64,000 nucleotides of DNA. It comes from Cladorhizidae sp. MBARI D1340-BT2. Lineage: Eukaryota; Porifera; Demospongiae; Poecilosclerida; Cladorhizidae. Position numbers and translations under genes: made by a program. The stretch is taken from positions 186,001-250,000 of the forward strand of contig JAQNBH010000048.1 in NCBI GenBank assembly GCA_028752905.1, in the 5' to 3' direction. Positions 50,764 through 63,640 of the stretch are shown piece by piece (position 1 is the stretch's first letter; the number at the start of each line of letters is the position of its first letter). Under the pieces are notes generated by a model. It made no database searches. It saw only the letters and a list, made by a program, of their open reading frames with translations, and had not been told where the DNA came from.

Positions 50764-51671
50764 ATCAAGTAAGAGTACAATTCATAACTGCCCTAATTAA
50801 CAAGACCAAAGTCCCAGATTTTGTCAACTGATAGAGAAGGCCCTTATCTGCAACATGTCAACAGATTATCAATAAATGTAGTGGTTTTTCACTGGCAGGC
50901 CACCGCTTTGGCAACTGGAAAACGCCAGGAAAGATCGCAAACCTTACCACTTCAAATCACCATAACTTGCTAATACTTAGAGTACTCAAAATTTTGGCAC
51001 GTACAAAAGACAGATAATTAGAAGGGCTATCCGGTGTTATAAAAATTATCTTTTTGGGGTAAAGTGTAGAAAAGTTATGAGCTTTACGGCAAAATAACAA
51101 GATTTTTGGGGGGAAAATGAGAAACATATAGACCAAATTAGGGCAAATATCAAGATAGAGAACACACAATGAAACCTATCATTCGAATCATATCAAGTCC
51201 ATTACAGTGAAGTGTGCAGAATATTATGGATGTTTGATATCAACAGAGAGCACAGGGAGAGACCTATCTTAATAGCTATATATCAAGTTTATACAGTGAA
51301 GTGTGGAGAATCTATGAAGCTAACCTGTTTAGCATCAAGATAGAGAACACATAGAGAAACCTATCTTGTGATTCTATGTATGCAGAATATACGGATGTTT
51401 GGTATCAAGAGAGAGAACAGAGAGAGGCCTACCTTTAGAGCGATATATCAAGTCTATTCAGTGAAGTGTGGAGAATCTATGAAGCTAACATGTTTAGCTC
51501 AAGATAGAGAACACTGAGAGATACCTATCTTGCAAGTCCATTACAGTGAAGTGTGCAGAATATATGGATGTTTGGTATCAAGAGAGAGCACTTAGAGAGT
51601 CCTATCTTAATAGCTATACATCAAGTCTATTCAGTGAAGTGTGGATAATCTACGAAGCTAACATGTTTAGC
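50764..51671 (+). repeat. Unit 54, 908 bp, GTGTTAT type
   Basis: Same alleles as unit 53. Confidence 0.95.
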
Positions 51672-52579
51672 ATCAAGTAAGAGTACAATTCATAACTGCC
51701 CTAATTAACAAGACCAAAGTCCCAGATTTTGTCAACTGATAGAGAAGGCCCTTATCTGCAACATGTCAACAGATTATCAATAAATGTAGTGGTTTTTCAC
51801 TGGCAGGCCACCGCTTTGGCAACTGGAAAACGCCAGGAAAGATCACAAACCTTACCACTTCAAATCACCATAACTTGCTAATACTTAGAGTACTCAAACT
51901 TTTGGCACGTACAAAAGACAGATAATTAGAAGGGCTATCCGGTGATATAAAAATTATCTTTTTGGGGTAAAGTGTATAAAAGTTATGAGCTTTACGGCAA
52001 AATAACAAGATTTTTTGGGGGGAAATGAGAAACATATAGACCAAATTAGGGCAAATATCAAGATAGAGAACACACAATGAAACCTATCATTCGAATCATA
52101 TCAAGTCCATTACAGTGAAGTGTGCAGAATATTATGGATGTTTGATATCAACAGAGAGCACAGGGAGAGACCTATCTTAATAGCTATATATCAAGTTTAT
52201 ACAGTGAAGTGTGGAGAATCTATGAAGCTAACCTGTTTAGCATCAAGATAGAGAACACATAGAGAAACCTATCTTGTGATTCTATGTATGCAGAATATAC
52301 GGATGTTTGGTATCAAGAGAGAGAACAGAGAGAGGCCTACCTTTAGAGCGATATATCAAGTCTATTCAGTGAAGTGTGGAGAATCTATGAAGCTAACATG
52401 TTTAGCTCAAGATAGAGAACACTGAGAGATACCTATCTTGCAAGTCCATTACAGTGAAGTGTGCAGAATATATGGATGTTTGGTATCAAGAGAGAGCACT
52501 TAGAGAGTCCTATCTTAATAGCTATACATCAAGTCTATTCAGTGAAGTGTGGATAATCTACGAAGCTAACATGTTTAGC
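51672..52579 (+). repeat. Unit 55, 908 bp, GTGTATAAAAG type
   Basis: Same alleles as unit 51 (shift 3631). Starts the second four-unit block. Confidence 0.95.
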
Positions 52580-53487
52580 ATCAAGTAAGAGTACAATTCA
52601 TAACTGCCCTAATTAACAAGACCAAAGTCCCAGATTTTGTCAACTGATAGAGAAGGCCCTTATCTGCAACATGTCAACAGATTATCAATAAATGTAGTGG
52701 TTTTTCACTGGCAGGCCACCGCTTTGGCAACTGGAAAACGCCAGGAAAGATCGCAAACCTTACCACTTCAAATCACCATAACTTGCTAATACTTAGAGTA
52801 CTCAAAATTTTGGCACGTACAAAAGACAGATAATTAGAAGGGCTATCCGGTGTTATAAAAATTATCTTTTTGGGGTAAAGTGTAGAAAAGTTATGAGCTT
52901 TACGGCAAAATAACAAGATTTTTGGGGGGAAAATGAGAAACATATAGACCAAATTAGGGCAAATATCAAGATAGAGAACACACAATGAAACCTATCATTC
53001 GAATCATATCAAGTCCATTACAGTGAAGTGTGCAGAATATTATGGATGTTTGATATCAACAGAGAGCACAGGGAGAGACCTATCTTAATAGCTATATATC
53101 AAGTTTATACAGTGAAGTGTGGAGAATCTATGAAGCTAACCTGTTTAGCATCAAGATAGAGAACACATAGAGAAACCTATCTTGTGATTCTATGTATGCA
53201 GAATATACGGATGTTTGGTATCAAGAGAGAGAACAGAGAGAGGCCTACCTTTAGAGCGATATATCAAGTCTATTCAGTGAAGTGTGGAGAATCTATGAAG
53301 CTAACATGTTTAGCTCAAGATAGAGAACACTGAGAGATACCTATCTTGCAAGTCCATTACAGTGAAGTGTGCAGAATATATGGATGTTTGGTATCAAGAG
53401 AGAGCACTTAGAGAGTCCTATCTTAATAGCTATACATCAAGTCTATTCAGTGAAGTGTGGATAATCTACGAAGCTAACATGTTTAGC
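52580..53487 (+). repeat. Unit 56, 908 bp, GTGTTAT type
   Basis: Counterpart of unit 52 without the G deletion and without TGAATAGC. Confidence 0.95.
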
Positions 53488-54395
53488 ATCAAGTAAGAGT
53501 ACAATTCATAACTGCCCTAATTAACAAGACCAAAGTCCCAGATTTTGTCAACTGATAGAGAAGGCCCTTATCTGCAACATGTCAACAGATTATCAATAAA
53601 TGTAGTGGTTTTTCACTGGCAGGCCACCGCTTTGGCAACTGGAAAACGCCAGGAAAGATCGCAAACCTTACCACTTCAAATCACCATAACTTGCTAATAC
53701 TTAGAGTACTCAAAATTTTGGCACGTACAAAAGACAGATAATTAGAAGGGCTATCCGGTGTTATAAAAATTATCTTTTTGGGGTAAAGTGTAGAAAAGTT
53801 ATGAGCTTTACGGCAAAATAACAAGATTTTTGGGGGGAAAATGAGAAACATATAGACCAAATTAGGGCAAATATCAAGATAGAGAACACACAATGAAACC
53901 TATCATTCGAATCATATCAAGTCCATTACAGTGAAGTGTGCAGAATATTATGGATGTTTGATATCAACAGAGAGCACAGGGAGAGACCTATCTTAATAGC
54001 TATATATCAAGTTTATACAGTGAAGTGTGGAGAATCTATGAAGCTAACCTGTTTAGCATCAAGATAGAGAACACATAGAGAAACCTATCTTGTGATTCTA
54101 TGTATGCAGAATATACGGATGTTTGGTATCAAGAGAGAGAACAGAGAGAGGCCTACCTTTAGAGCGATATATCAAGTCTATTCAGTGAAGTGTGGAGAAT
54201 CTATGAAGCTAACATGTTTAGCTCAAGATAGAGAACACTGAGAGATACCTATCTTGCAAGTCCATTACAGTGAAGTGTGCAGAATATATGGATGTTTGGT
54301 ATCAAGAGAGAGCACTTAGAGAGTCCTATCTTAATAGCTATACATCAAGTCTATTCAGTGAAGTGTGGATAATCTACGAAGCTAACATGTTTAGC
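53488..54395 (+). repeat. Unit 57, 908 bp, GTGTTAT type
   Basis: Counterpart of unit 53. Confidence 0.95.
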
Positions 54396-55303
54396 ATCAA
54401 GTAAGAGTACAATTCATAACTGCCCTAATTAACAAGACCAAAGTCCCAGATTTTGTCAACTGATAGAGAAGGCCCTTATCTGCAACATGTCAACAGATTA
54501 TCAATAAATGTAGTGGTTTTTCACTGGCAGGCCACCGCTTTGGCAACTGGAAAACGCCAGGAAAGATCGCAAACCTTACCACTTCAAATCACCATAACTT
54601 GCTAATACTTAGAGTACTCAAAATTTTGGCACGTACAAAAGACAGATAATTAGAAGGGCTATCCGGTGTTATAAAAATTATCTTTTTGGGATAAAGTGTA
54701 GAAAAGTTATGAGCTTTACGGCAAAATAACAAGATTTTTGGGGGGAAAATGAGAAACATATAGACCAAATTAGGGCAAATATCAAGATAGAGAACACACA
54801 ATGAAACCTATCATTCGAATCATATCAAGTCCATTACAGTGAAGTGTGCAGAATATTATGGATGTTTGATATCAACAGAGAGCACAGGGAGAGACCTATC
54901 TTAATAGCTATATATCAAGTTTATACAGTGAAGTGTGGAGAATCTATGAAGCTAACCTGTTTAGCATCAAGATAGAGAACACATAGAGAAACCTATCTTG
55001 TGATTCTATGTATGCAGAATATACGGATGTTTGGTATCAAGAGAGAGAACAGAGAGAGGCCTACCTTTAGAGCGATATATCAAGTCTATTCAGTGAAGTG
55101 TGGAGAATCTATGAAGCTAACATGTTTAGCTCAAGATAGAGAACACTGAGAGATACCTATCTTGCAAGTCCATTACAGTGAAGTGTGCAGAATATATGGA
55201 TGTTTGGTATCAAGAGAGAGCACTTAGAGAGTCCTATCTTAATAGCTATACATCAAGTCTATTCAGTGAAGTGTGGATAATCTACGAAGCTAACATGTTT
55301 AGC
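54396..55303 (+). repeat. Unit 58, 908 bp, GTGTTAT type
   Basis: Counterpart of unit 54, with tract 1 changed to T5 GGG A (GGGATAAAG). Confidence 0.95.
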
Positions 55304-56211
55304 ATCAAGTAAGAGTACAATTCATAACTGCCCTAATTAACAAGACCAAAGTCCCAGATTTTGTCAACTGATAGAGAAGGCCCTTATCTGCAACATGTCA
55401 ACAGATTATCAATAAATGTAGTGGTTTTTCACTGGCAGGCCACCGCTTTGGCAACTGGAAAACGCCAGGAAAGATCGCAAACCTTACCACTTCAAATCAC
55501 CATAACTTGCTAATACTTAGAGTACTCAAAATTTTGGCACGTACAAAAGACAGATAATTAGAAGGGCTATCCGGTGTTATAAAAATTATCTTTTTGGGGT
55601 AAAGTGTAGAAAAGTTATGAGCTTTACGGCAAAATAACAAGATTTTTGGGGGGGAAATGAGAAACATATAGACCAAATTAGGGCAAATATCAAGATAGAG
55701 AACACACAATGAAACCTATCATTCGAATCATATCAAGTCCATTACAGTGAAGTGTGCAGAATATTATGGATGTTTGATATCAACAGAGAGCACAGGGAGA
55801 GACCTATCTTAATAGCTATATATCAAGTTTATACAGTGAAGTGTGGAGAATCTATGAAGCTAACCTGTTTAGCATCAAGATAGAGAACACATAGAGAAAC
55901 CTATCTTGTGATTCTATGTATGCAGAATATACGGATGTTTGGTATCAAGAGAGAGAACAGAGAGAGGCCTACCTTTAGAGCGATATATCAAGTCTATTCA
56001 GTGAAGTGTGGAGAATCTATGAAGCTAACATGTTTAGCTCAAGATAGAGAACACTGAGAGATACCTATCTTGCAAGTCCATTACAGTGAAGTGTGCAGAA
56101 TATATGGATGTTTGGTATCAAGAGAGAGCACTTAGAGAGTCCTATCTTAATAGCTATACATCAAGTCTATTCAGTGAAGTGTGGATAATCTACGAAGCTA
56201 ACATGTTTAGC
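55304..56211 (+). repeat. Unit 59, 908 bp, GTGTTAT type
   Basis: CCGGTGTTAT, T5G4, tract 2 T5G7A3, CG. Confidence 0.95.
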
Positions 56212-57119
56212 ATCAAGTAAGAGTACAATTCATAACTGCCCTAATTAACAAGACCAAAGTCCCAGATTTTGTCAACTGATAGAGAAGGCCCTTATCTGCA
56301 ACATGTCAACAGATTATCAATAAATGTAGTGGTTTTTCACTGGCAGGCCACCGCTTTGGCAACTGGAAAACGCCAGGAAAGATCACAAACCTTACCACTT
56401 CAAATCACCATAACTTGCTAATACTTAGAGTACTCAAAATTTTGGCACGTACAAAAGACAGATAATTAGAAGGGCTATCCGGTGATATAAAAATTATCTT
56501 TTTTGGGTAAAGTGTAGAAAAGTTATGAGCTTTACGGCAAAATAACAAGATTTTTGGGGGGAAAATGAGAAACATATAGACCAAATTAGGGCAAATATCA
56601 AGATAGAGAACACACAATGAAACCTATCATTCGAATCATATCAAGTCCATTACAGTGAAGTGTGCAGAATATTATGGATGTTTGATATCAACAGAGAGCA
56701 CAGGGAGAGACCTATCTTAATAGCTATATATCAAGTTTATACAGTGAAGTGTGGAGAATCTATGAAGCTAACCTGTTTAGCATCAAGATAGAGAACACAT
56801 AGAGAAACCTATCTTGTGATTCTATGTATGCAGAATATACGGATGTTTGGTATCAAGAGAGAGAACAGAGAGAGGCCTACCTTTAGAGCGATATATCAAG
56901 TCTATTCAGTGAAGTGTGGAGAATCTATGAAGCTAACATGTTTAGCTCAAGATAGAGAACACTGAGAGATACCTATCTTGCAAGTCCATTACAGTGAAGT
57001 GTGCAGAATATATGGATGTTTGGTATCAAGAGAGAGCACTTAGAGAGTCCTATCTTAATAGCTATACATCAAGTCTATTCAGTGAAGTGTGGATAATCTA
57101 CGAAGCTAACATGTTTAGC
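56212..57119 (+). repeat. Unit 60, 908 bp, GATCACAA type
   Basis: GATCACAA, CCGGTGAT, T6G3, +306 A, T5G6A4, CG. Confidence 0.95.
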
Positions 57120-58027
57120 ATCAAGTAAGAGTACAATTCATAACTGCCCTAATTAACAAGACCAAAGTCCCAGATTTTGTCAACTGATAGAGAAGGCCCT
57201 TATCTGCAAAATGTCAACAGATTATCAATAAATGTAGTGGTTTTTCACTGGCAGGCCACCGCTTTGGCAACTGGAAAACGCCAGGAAAGATCGCAAACCT
57301 TACCACTTCAAATCACCATAACTTGCTAATACTTAGAGTACTCAAAATTTTGGCACGTACAAAAGACAGATAATTAGAAGGGCTATCCGGTGTTATAAAA
57401 ATTATCTTTTTGGGGTAAAGTGTAGAAAAGTTATGAGCTTTACGGCAAAATAACAAGATTTTTTGGGGGAAAATGAGAAACATATAGACCAAATTAGGGC
57501 AAATATCAAGATAGAGAACACACAATGAAACCTATCATTCGAATCATATCAAGTCCATTACAGTGAAGTGTGCAGAATATTATGGATGTTTGACATCAAC
57601 AGAGAGCACAGGGAGAGACCTATCTTAATAGCTATATATCAAGTTTATACAGTGAAGTGTGGAGAATCTATGAAGCTAACCTGTTTAGCATCAAGATAGA
57701 GAACACATAGAGAAACCTATCTTGTGATTCTATGTATGCAGAATATACGGATGTTTGGTATCAAGAGAGAGAACAGAGAGAGGCCTACCTTTAGAGCGAT
57801 ATATCAAGTCTATTCAGTGAAGTGTGGAGAATCTATGAAGCTAACATGTTTAGCTCAAGATAGAGAACACTGAGAGATACCTATCTTGCAAGTCCATTAC
57901 AGTGAAGTGTGCAGAATATATGGATGTTTGGTATCAAGAGAGAGCACTTAGAGAGTCCTATCTTAATAGCTATACATCAAGTCTATTCAGTGAAGTGTGG
58001 ATAATCTACGAAGCTAACATGTTTAGC
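57120..58027 (+). repeat. Unit 61, 908 bp, GTGTTAT type
   Basis: CTGCAAAATGTC (private C to A near 57210), T6G5A4, TGACATCAAC at the A1-A2 junction, CG. Confidence 0.95.
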
Positions 58028-58935
58028 ATCAAGTAAGAGTACAATTCATAACTGCCCTAATTAACAAGACCAAAGTCCCAGATTTTGTCAACTGATAGAG
58101 AAGGCCCTTATCTGCAACATGTCAACAGATTATCAATAAATGTAGTGGTTTTTCACTGGCAGGCCACCGCTTTGGCAACTGGAAAACGCCAGGAAAGATC
58201 GCAAACCTTACCACTTCAAATCACCATAACTTGCTAATACTTAGAGTACTCAAAATTTTGGCACGTACAAAAGACAGATAATTAGAAGGGCTATCCGGTG
58301 TTATAAAAATTATCTTTTTGGGGTAAAGTGTAGAAAAGTTATGAGCTTTACGGCAAAATAACAAGATTTTTGGGGGGGAAATGAGAAACATATAGACCAA
58401 ATTAGGGCAAATATCAAGATAGAGAACACACAATGAAACCTATCATTCGAATCATATCAAGTCCATTACAGTGAAGTGTGCAGAATATTATGGATGTTTG
58501 ATATCAACAGAGAGCACAGGGAGAGACCTATCTTAATAGCTATATATCAAGTTTATACAGTGAAGTGTGGAGAATCTATGAAGCTAACCTGTTTAGCATC
58601 AAGATAGAGAACACATAGAGAAACCTATCTTGTGATTCTATGTATGCAGAATATACGGATGTTTGGTATCAAGAGAGAGAACAGAGAGAGGCCTACCTTT
58701 AGAGCGATATATCAAGTCTATTCAGTGAAGTGTGGAGAATCTATGAAGCTAACATGTTTAGCTCAAGATAGAGAACACTGAGAGATACCTATCTTGCAAG
58801 TCCATTACAGTGAAGTGTGCAGAATATATGGATGTTTGGTATCAAGAGAGAGCACTTAGAGAGTCCTATCTTAATAGCTATACATCAAGTCTATTCAGTG
58901 AAGTGTGGATAATCTACGAAGCTAACATGTTTAGC
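58028..58935 (+). repeat. Unit 62, 908 bp, GTGTTAT type
   Basis: Same alleles as unit 59. Confidence 0.95.
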
Positions 58936-59843
58936 ATCAAGTAAGAGTACAATTCATAACTGCCCTAATTAACAAGACCAAAGTCCCAGATTTTGTCAAC
59001 TGATAGAGAAGGCCCTTATCTGCAACATGTCAACAGATTATCAATAAATGTAGTGGTTTTTCACTGGCAGGCCACCGCTTTGGCAACTGGAAAACGCCAG
59101 GAAAGATCACAAACCTTACCACTTCAAATCACCATAACTTGCTAATACTTAGAGTACTCAAAATTTTGGCACGTACAAAAGACAGATAATTAGAAGGGCT
59201 ATTCGGTGATATAAAAATTATCTTTTTTGGGTAAAGTGTAGAAAAGTTATGAGCTTTACGGCAAAATAACAAGATTTTTGGGGGGAAAATGAGAAACATA
59301 TAGACCAAATTAGGGCAAATATCAAGATAGAGAACACACAATGAAACCTATCATTCGAATCATATCAAGTCCATTACAGTGAAGTGTGCAGAATATTATG
59401 GATGTTTGATATCAACAGAGAGCACAGGGAGAGACCTATCTTAATAGCTATATATCAAGTTTATACAGTGAAGTGTGGAGAATCTATGAAGCTAACCTGT
59501 TTAGCATCAAGATAGAGAACACATAGAGAAACCTATCTTGTGATTCTATGTATGCAGAATATACGGATGTTTGGTATCAAGAGAGAGAACAGAGAGAGGC
59601 CTACCTTTAGAGCGATATATCAAGTCTATTCAGTGAAGTGTGGAGAATCTATGAAGCTAACATGTTTAGCTCAAGATAGAGAACACTGAGAGATACCTAT
59701 CTTGCAAGTCCATTACAGTGAAGTGTGCAGAATATATGGATGTTTGGTATCAAGAGAGAGCACTTAGAGAGTCCTATCTTAATAGCTATACATCAAGTCT
59801 ATTCAGTGAAGTGTGGATAATCTACGAAGCTAACATGTTTAGC
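58936..59843 (+). repeat. Unit 63, 908 bp, GATCACAA/ATTCGG type
   Basis: GATCACAA, ATTCGGTGAT, T6G3, +306 A, T5G6A4, CG. Confidence 0.95.
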
Positions 59844-60751
59844 ATCAAGTAAGAGTACAATTCATAACTGCCCTAATTAACAAGACCAAAGTCCCAGATT
59901 TTGTCAACTGATAGAGAAGGCCCTTATCTGCAACATGTCAACAGATTATCAATAAATGTAGTGGTTTTTCACTGGCAGGCCACCGCTTTGGCAACTGGAA
60001 AACGCCAGGAAAGATCGCAAACCTTACCACTTCAAATCACCATAACTTGCTAATACTTAGAGTACTCAAAATTTTGGCACGTACAAAAGACAGATAATTA
60101 GAAGGGCTATCCGGTGTTATAAAAATTATCTTTTTGGGGTAAAGTGTAGAAAAGTTATGAGCTTTACGGCAAAATAACAAGATTTTTGGGGGGGAAATGA
60201 GAAACATATAGACCAAATTAGGGCAAATATCAAGATAGAGAACACACAATGAAACCTATCATTCGAATCATATCAAGTCCATTACAGTGAAGTGTGCAGA
60301 ATATTATGGATGTTTGATATCAACAGAGAGCACAGGGAGAGACCTATCTTAATAGCTATATATCAAGTTTATACAGTGAAGTGTGGAGAATCTATGAAGC
60401 TAACCTGTTTAGCATCAAGATAGAGAACACATAGAGAAACCTATCTTGTGATTCTATGTATGCAGAATATACGGATGTTTGGTATCAAGAGAGAGAACAG
60501 AGAGAGGCCTACCTTTAGAGCGATATATCAAGTCTATTCAGTGAAGTGTGGAGAATCTATGAAGCTAACATGTTTAGCTCAAGATAGAGAACACTGAGAG
60601 ATACCTATCTTGCAAGTCCATTACAGTGAAGTGTGCAGAATATATGGATGTTTGGTATCAAGAGAGAGCACTTAGAGAGTCCTATCTTAATAGCTATACA
60701 TCAAGTCTATTCAGTGAAGTGTGGATAATCTACGAAGCTAACATGTTTAGC
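59844..60751 (+). repeat. Unit 64, 908 bp, GTGTTAT type
   Basis: Same alleles as units 59 and 62. Confidence 0.95.
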
Positions 60752-61659
60752 ATCAAGTAAGAGTACAATTCATAACTGCCCTAATTAACAAGACCAAAGT
60801 CCCAGATTTTGTCAACTGATAGAGAAGGCCCTTATCTGCAACATGTCAACAGATTATCAATAAATGTAGTGGTTTTTCACTGGCAGGCCACCGCTTTGGC
60901 AACTGGAAAACGCCAGGAAAGATCACAAACCTTACCACTTCAAATCACCATAACTTGCTAATACTTAGAGTACTCAAAATTTTGGCACGTATAAAAGACA
61001 GATAATTAGAAGGGCTATCCGGTGATATAAAAATTATCTTTTTTGGGTAAAGTGTAGAAAAGTTATGAGCTTTACGGCAAAATAACAAGATTTTTGGGGG
61101 GAAAATGAGAAACATATAGACCAAATTAGGGCAAATATCAAGATAGAGAACACACAATGAAACCTATCATTCGAATCATATCAAGTCCATTACAGTGAAG
61201 TGTGCAGAATATTATGGATGTTTGATATCAACAGAGAGCACAGGGAGAGACCTATCTTAATAGCTATATATCAAGTTTATACAGTGAAGTGTGGAGAATC
61301 TATGAAGCTAACCTGTTTAGCATCAAGATAGAGAACACATAGAGAAACCTATTTTGTGATTCTATGTATGCAGAATATACGGATGTTTGGTATCAAGAGA
61401 GAGAACAGAGAGAGGCCTACCTTTAGAGCGATATATCAAGTCTATTCAGTGAAGTGTGGAGAATCTATGAAGCTAACATGTTTAGCTCAAGATAGAGAAC
61501 ACTGAGAGATACCTATCTTGCAAGTCCATTACAGTGAAGTGTGCAGAATATATGGATGTTTGGTATCAAGAGAGAGCACTTAGAGAGTCCTATCTTAATA
61601 GCTATACATCAAGTCTATTCAGTGAAGTGTGGATAATCTACGAAGCTAACATGTTTAGC
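60752..61659 (+). repeat. Unit 65, 908 bp, GATCACAA type
   Basis: GATCACAA with ACGTATAAAAG, T6G3, T5G6A4; private CCTATTTTGTG in B1; CG. Confidence 0.95.
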
Positions 61660-62732
61660 ATCAAGTAAGAGTACAATTCATAACTGCCCTAATTAACAAG
61701 ACCAAAGTCCCAGATTTTGTCAACTGATAGAGAAGGCCCTTATCTGCAACATGTCAACAGATTATCAATAAATGTAGAGGTTTTTCACTGGCAGGCCACC
61801 GCTTTGGCAACTGGAAAACGCCAGGAAAGATCGCAAACCTTACCACTTCAAATCACCATAACTTGCTAATACTTAGAGTACTCAAAATTTTGGCACATAC
61901 AAAAGACAGATAATTAGAAGGGCTATCCGGTGATATAAAAATTATCTTTTTTGGGTAAAGTGTAGCAAAGTTATGAGCTTTACGGCAAAATAACAAGATT
62001 TTTGGGGGGAAAATGAGAAACATATAGACCAAATTAGGGCAAATATCAAGATAGAGAACACACAATGAAACCTATCATTCAAATCATATCAAGTCCATTA
62101 CAGTGAAGTGTGCAGAATATTATGGATGTTTGATATCAACAGAGAGCACAGGGAGAGACCTATCTTAATAGCTATATATCAAGTTTATACAGTGAAGTGT
62201 GGAGAATCTATGAAGCTAACCTGTTTAGCATCAAGATAGAGAACACATAGAGAAACCTATCTTGTGATTCTATGTATGCAGAATATACGGATGTTTGGTA
62301 TCAAGAGAGAGAACAGAGAGAGGCCTACCTTTAGAGCTATATATCAAGTCTATTCAGTGAAGTGTGGAGAATCTATGAAGCTAACATGTTTAGCTCAAGA
62401 TAGAGAACACTGAGAGATACCTATCTTGCAAGTCCATTACAGTGAAGTGTGCAGAATATATGGATGTTTGGTATCAAGAGAGAGCACTTAGAGAGTCCTA
62501 TCTTAATAGCTATACATCAAGTCTATTCAGTGAAGTGTGGAGAATCTATGAAGCTAACCTGTTTAGCATCAAGATAGAGAACACATAGAGAAACCTATCT
62601 TGTGATTCTATGTATGCAGAATATACGGATGTTTGGTATCAAGAGAGAGCACTTAGAGAGTCCTATCTTAATAGCTATACATCAAGTCTATTCAGTGAAG
62701 TGTGGATAATCTACGAAGCTAACATGTTTAGC
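61660..62732 (+). repeat. Unit 66, recombinant 1073 bp
   Basis: Layout is U (61660-62044), A (62045-62229), B (62230-62394), C1 (62395-62472), chimeric C2 with A2-type end (62473-62567), B1 (62568-62637), C2 (62638-62732). The extra 165 bp is B1 joined directly to C2. U has GTAGAGGTTT, ACATAC and +306 C; A1 has ATTCAAATC. It looks like a 1246 bp unit that lost one B2-C1 (173 bp). Confidence 0.95.
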
Positions 62733-63640
62733 ATCAAGTAAGAGTACAATTCATAACTGCCCTAATTAACAAGACCAAAGTCCCAGATTTTGTCAACTGA
62801 TAGAGAAGGCCCTTATCTGCAACATGTCAACAGATTATCAATAAATGTAGTGGTTTTTCACTGGCAGGCCACCGCTTTGGCAACTGGAAAACGCCAGGAA
62901 AGATCGCAAACCTTACCACTTCAAATCACCATAACTTGCTAATACTTAGAGTACTCAAAATTTTGGCACGTACAAAAGACAGATAATTAGAAGGGCTATC
63001 CGGTGTTATAAAAATTATCTTTTTGGGGTAAAGTGTAGAAAAGTTATGAGCTTTACGGCAAAATAACAAGATTTTTGGGGGGGAAATGAGAAACATATAG
63101 ACCAAATTAGGGCAAATATCAAGATAGAGAACACACAATGAAACCTATCATTCGAATCATATCAAGTCCATTACAGTGAAGTGTGCAGAATATTATGGAT
63201 GTTTGATATCAACAGAGAGCACAGGGAGAGACCTATCTTAATAGCTATATATCAAGTTTATACAGTGAAGTGTGGAGAATCTATGAAGCTAACCTGTTTA
63301 GCATCAAGATAGAGAACACATAGAGAAACCTATCTTGTGATTCTATGTATGCAGAATATACGGATGTTTGGTATCAAGAGAGAGAACAGAGAGAGGCCTA
63401 CCTTTAGAGCGATATATCAAGTCTATTCAGTGAAGTGTGGAGAATCTATGAAGCTAACATGTTTAGCTCAAGATAGAGAACACTGAGAGATACCTATCTT
63501 GCAAGTCCATTACAGTGAAGTGTGCAGAATATATGGATGTTTGGTATCAAGAGAGAGCACTTAGAGAGTCCTATCTTAATAGCTATACATCAAGTCTATT
63601 CAGTGAAGTGTGGATAATCTACGAAGCTAACATGTTTAGC
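62733..63640 (+). repeat. Unit 67, 908 bp, GTGTTAT type
   Basis: Same alleles as units 59, 62 and 64. Confidence 0.95.

Larger units (their letters stand above)
48041..51671 (+). repeat. Four-unit macro-repeat, first copy (3631 bp)
   Basis: Unit order is one GTGTATAAAAG-type unit (48041) followed by three GTGTTAT-type units (48949, 49856, 50764). The same order repeats directly downstream. This copy is 1 bp shorter because of a G deletion in unit 48949. Confidence 0.9.
51672..55303 (+). repeat. Four-unit macro-repeat, second copy (3632 bp)
   Basis: Direct tandem copy of the preceding four units (51672, 52580, 53488, 54396). The few differences include the absence of the G deletion, TTAATAGC instead of TGAATAGC, and GGGATAAAG in unit 54396. 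Confidence 0.9.
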
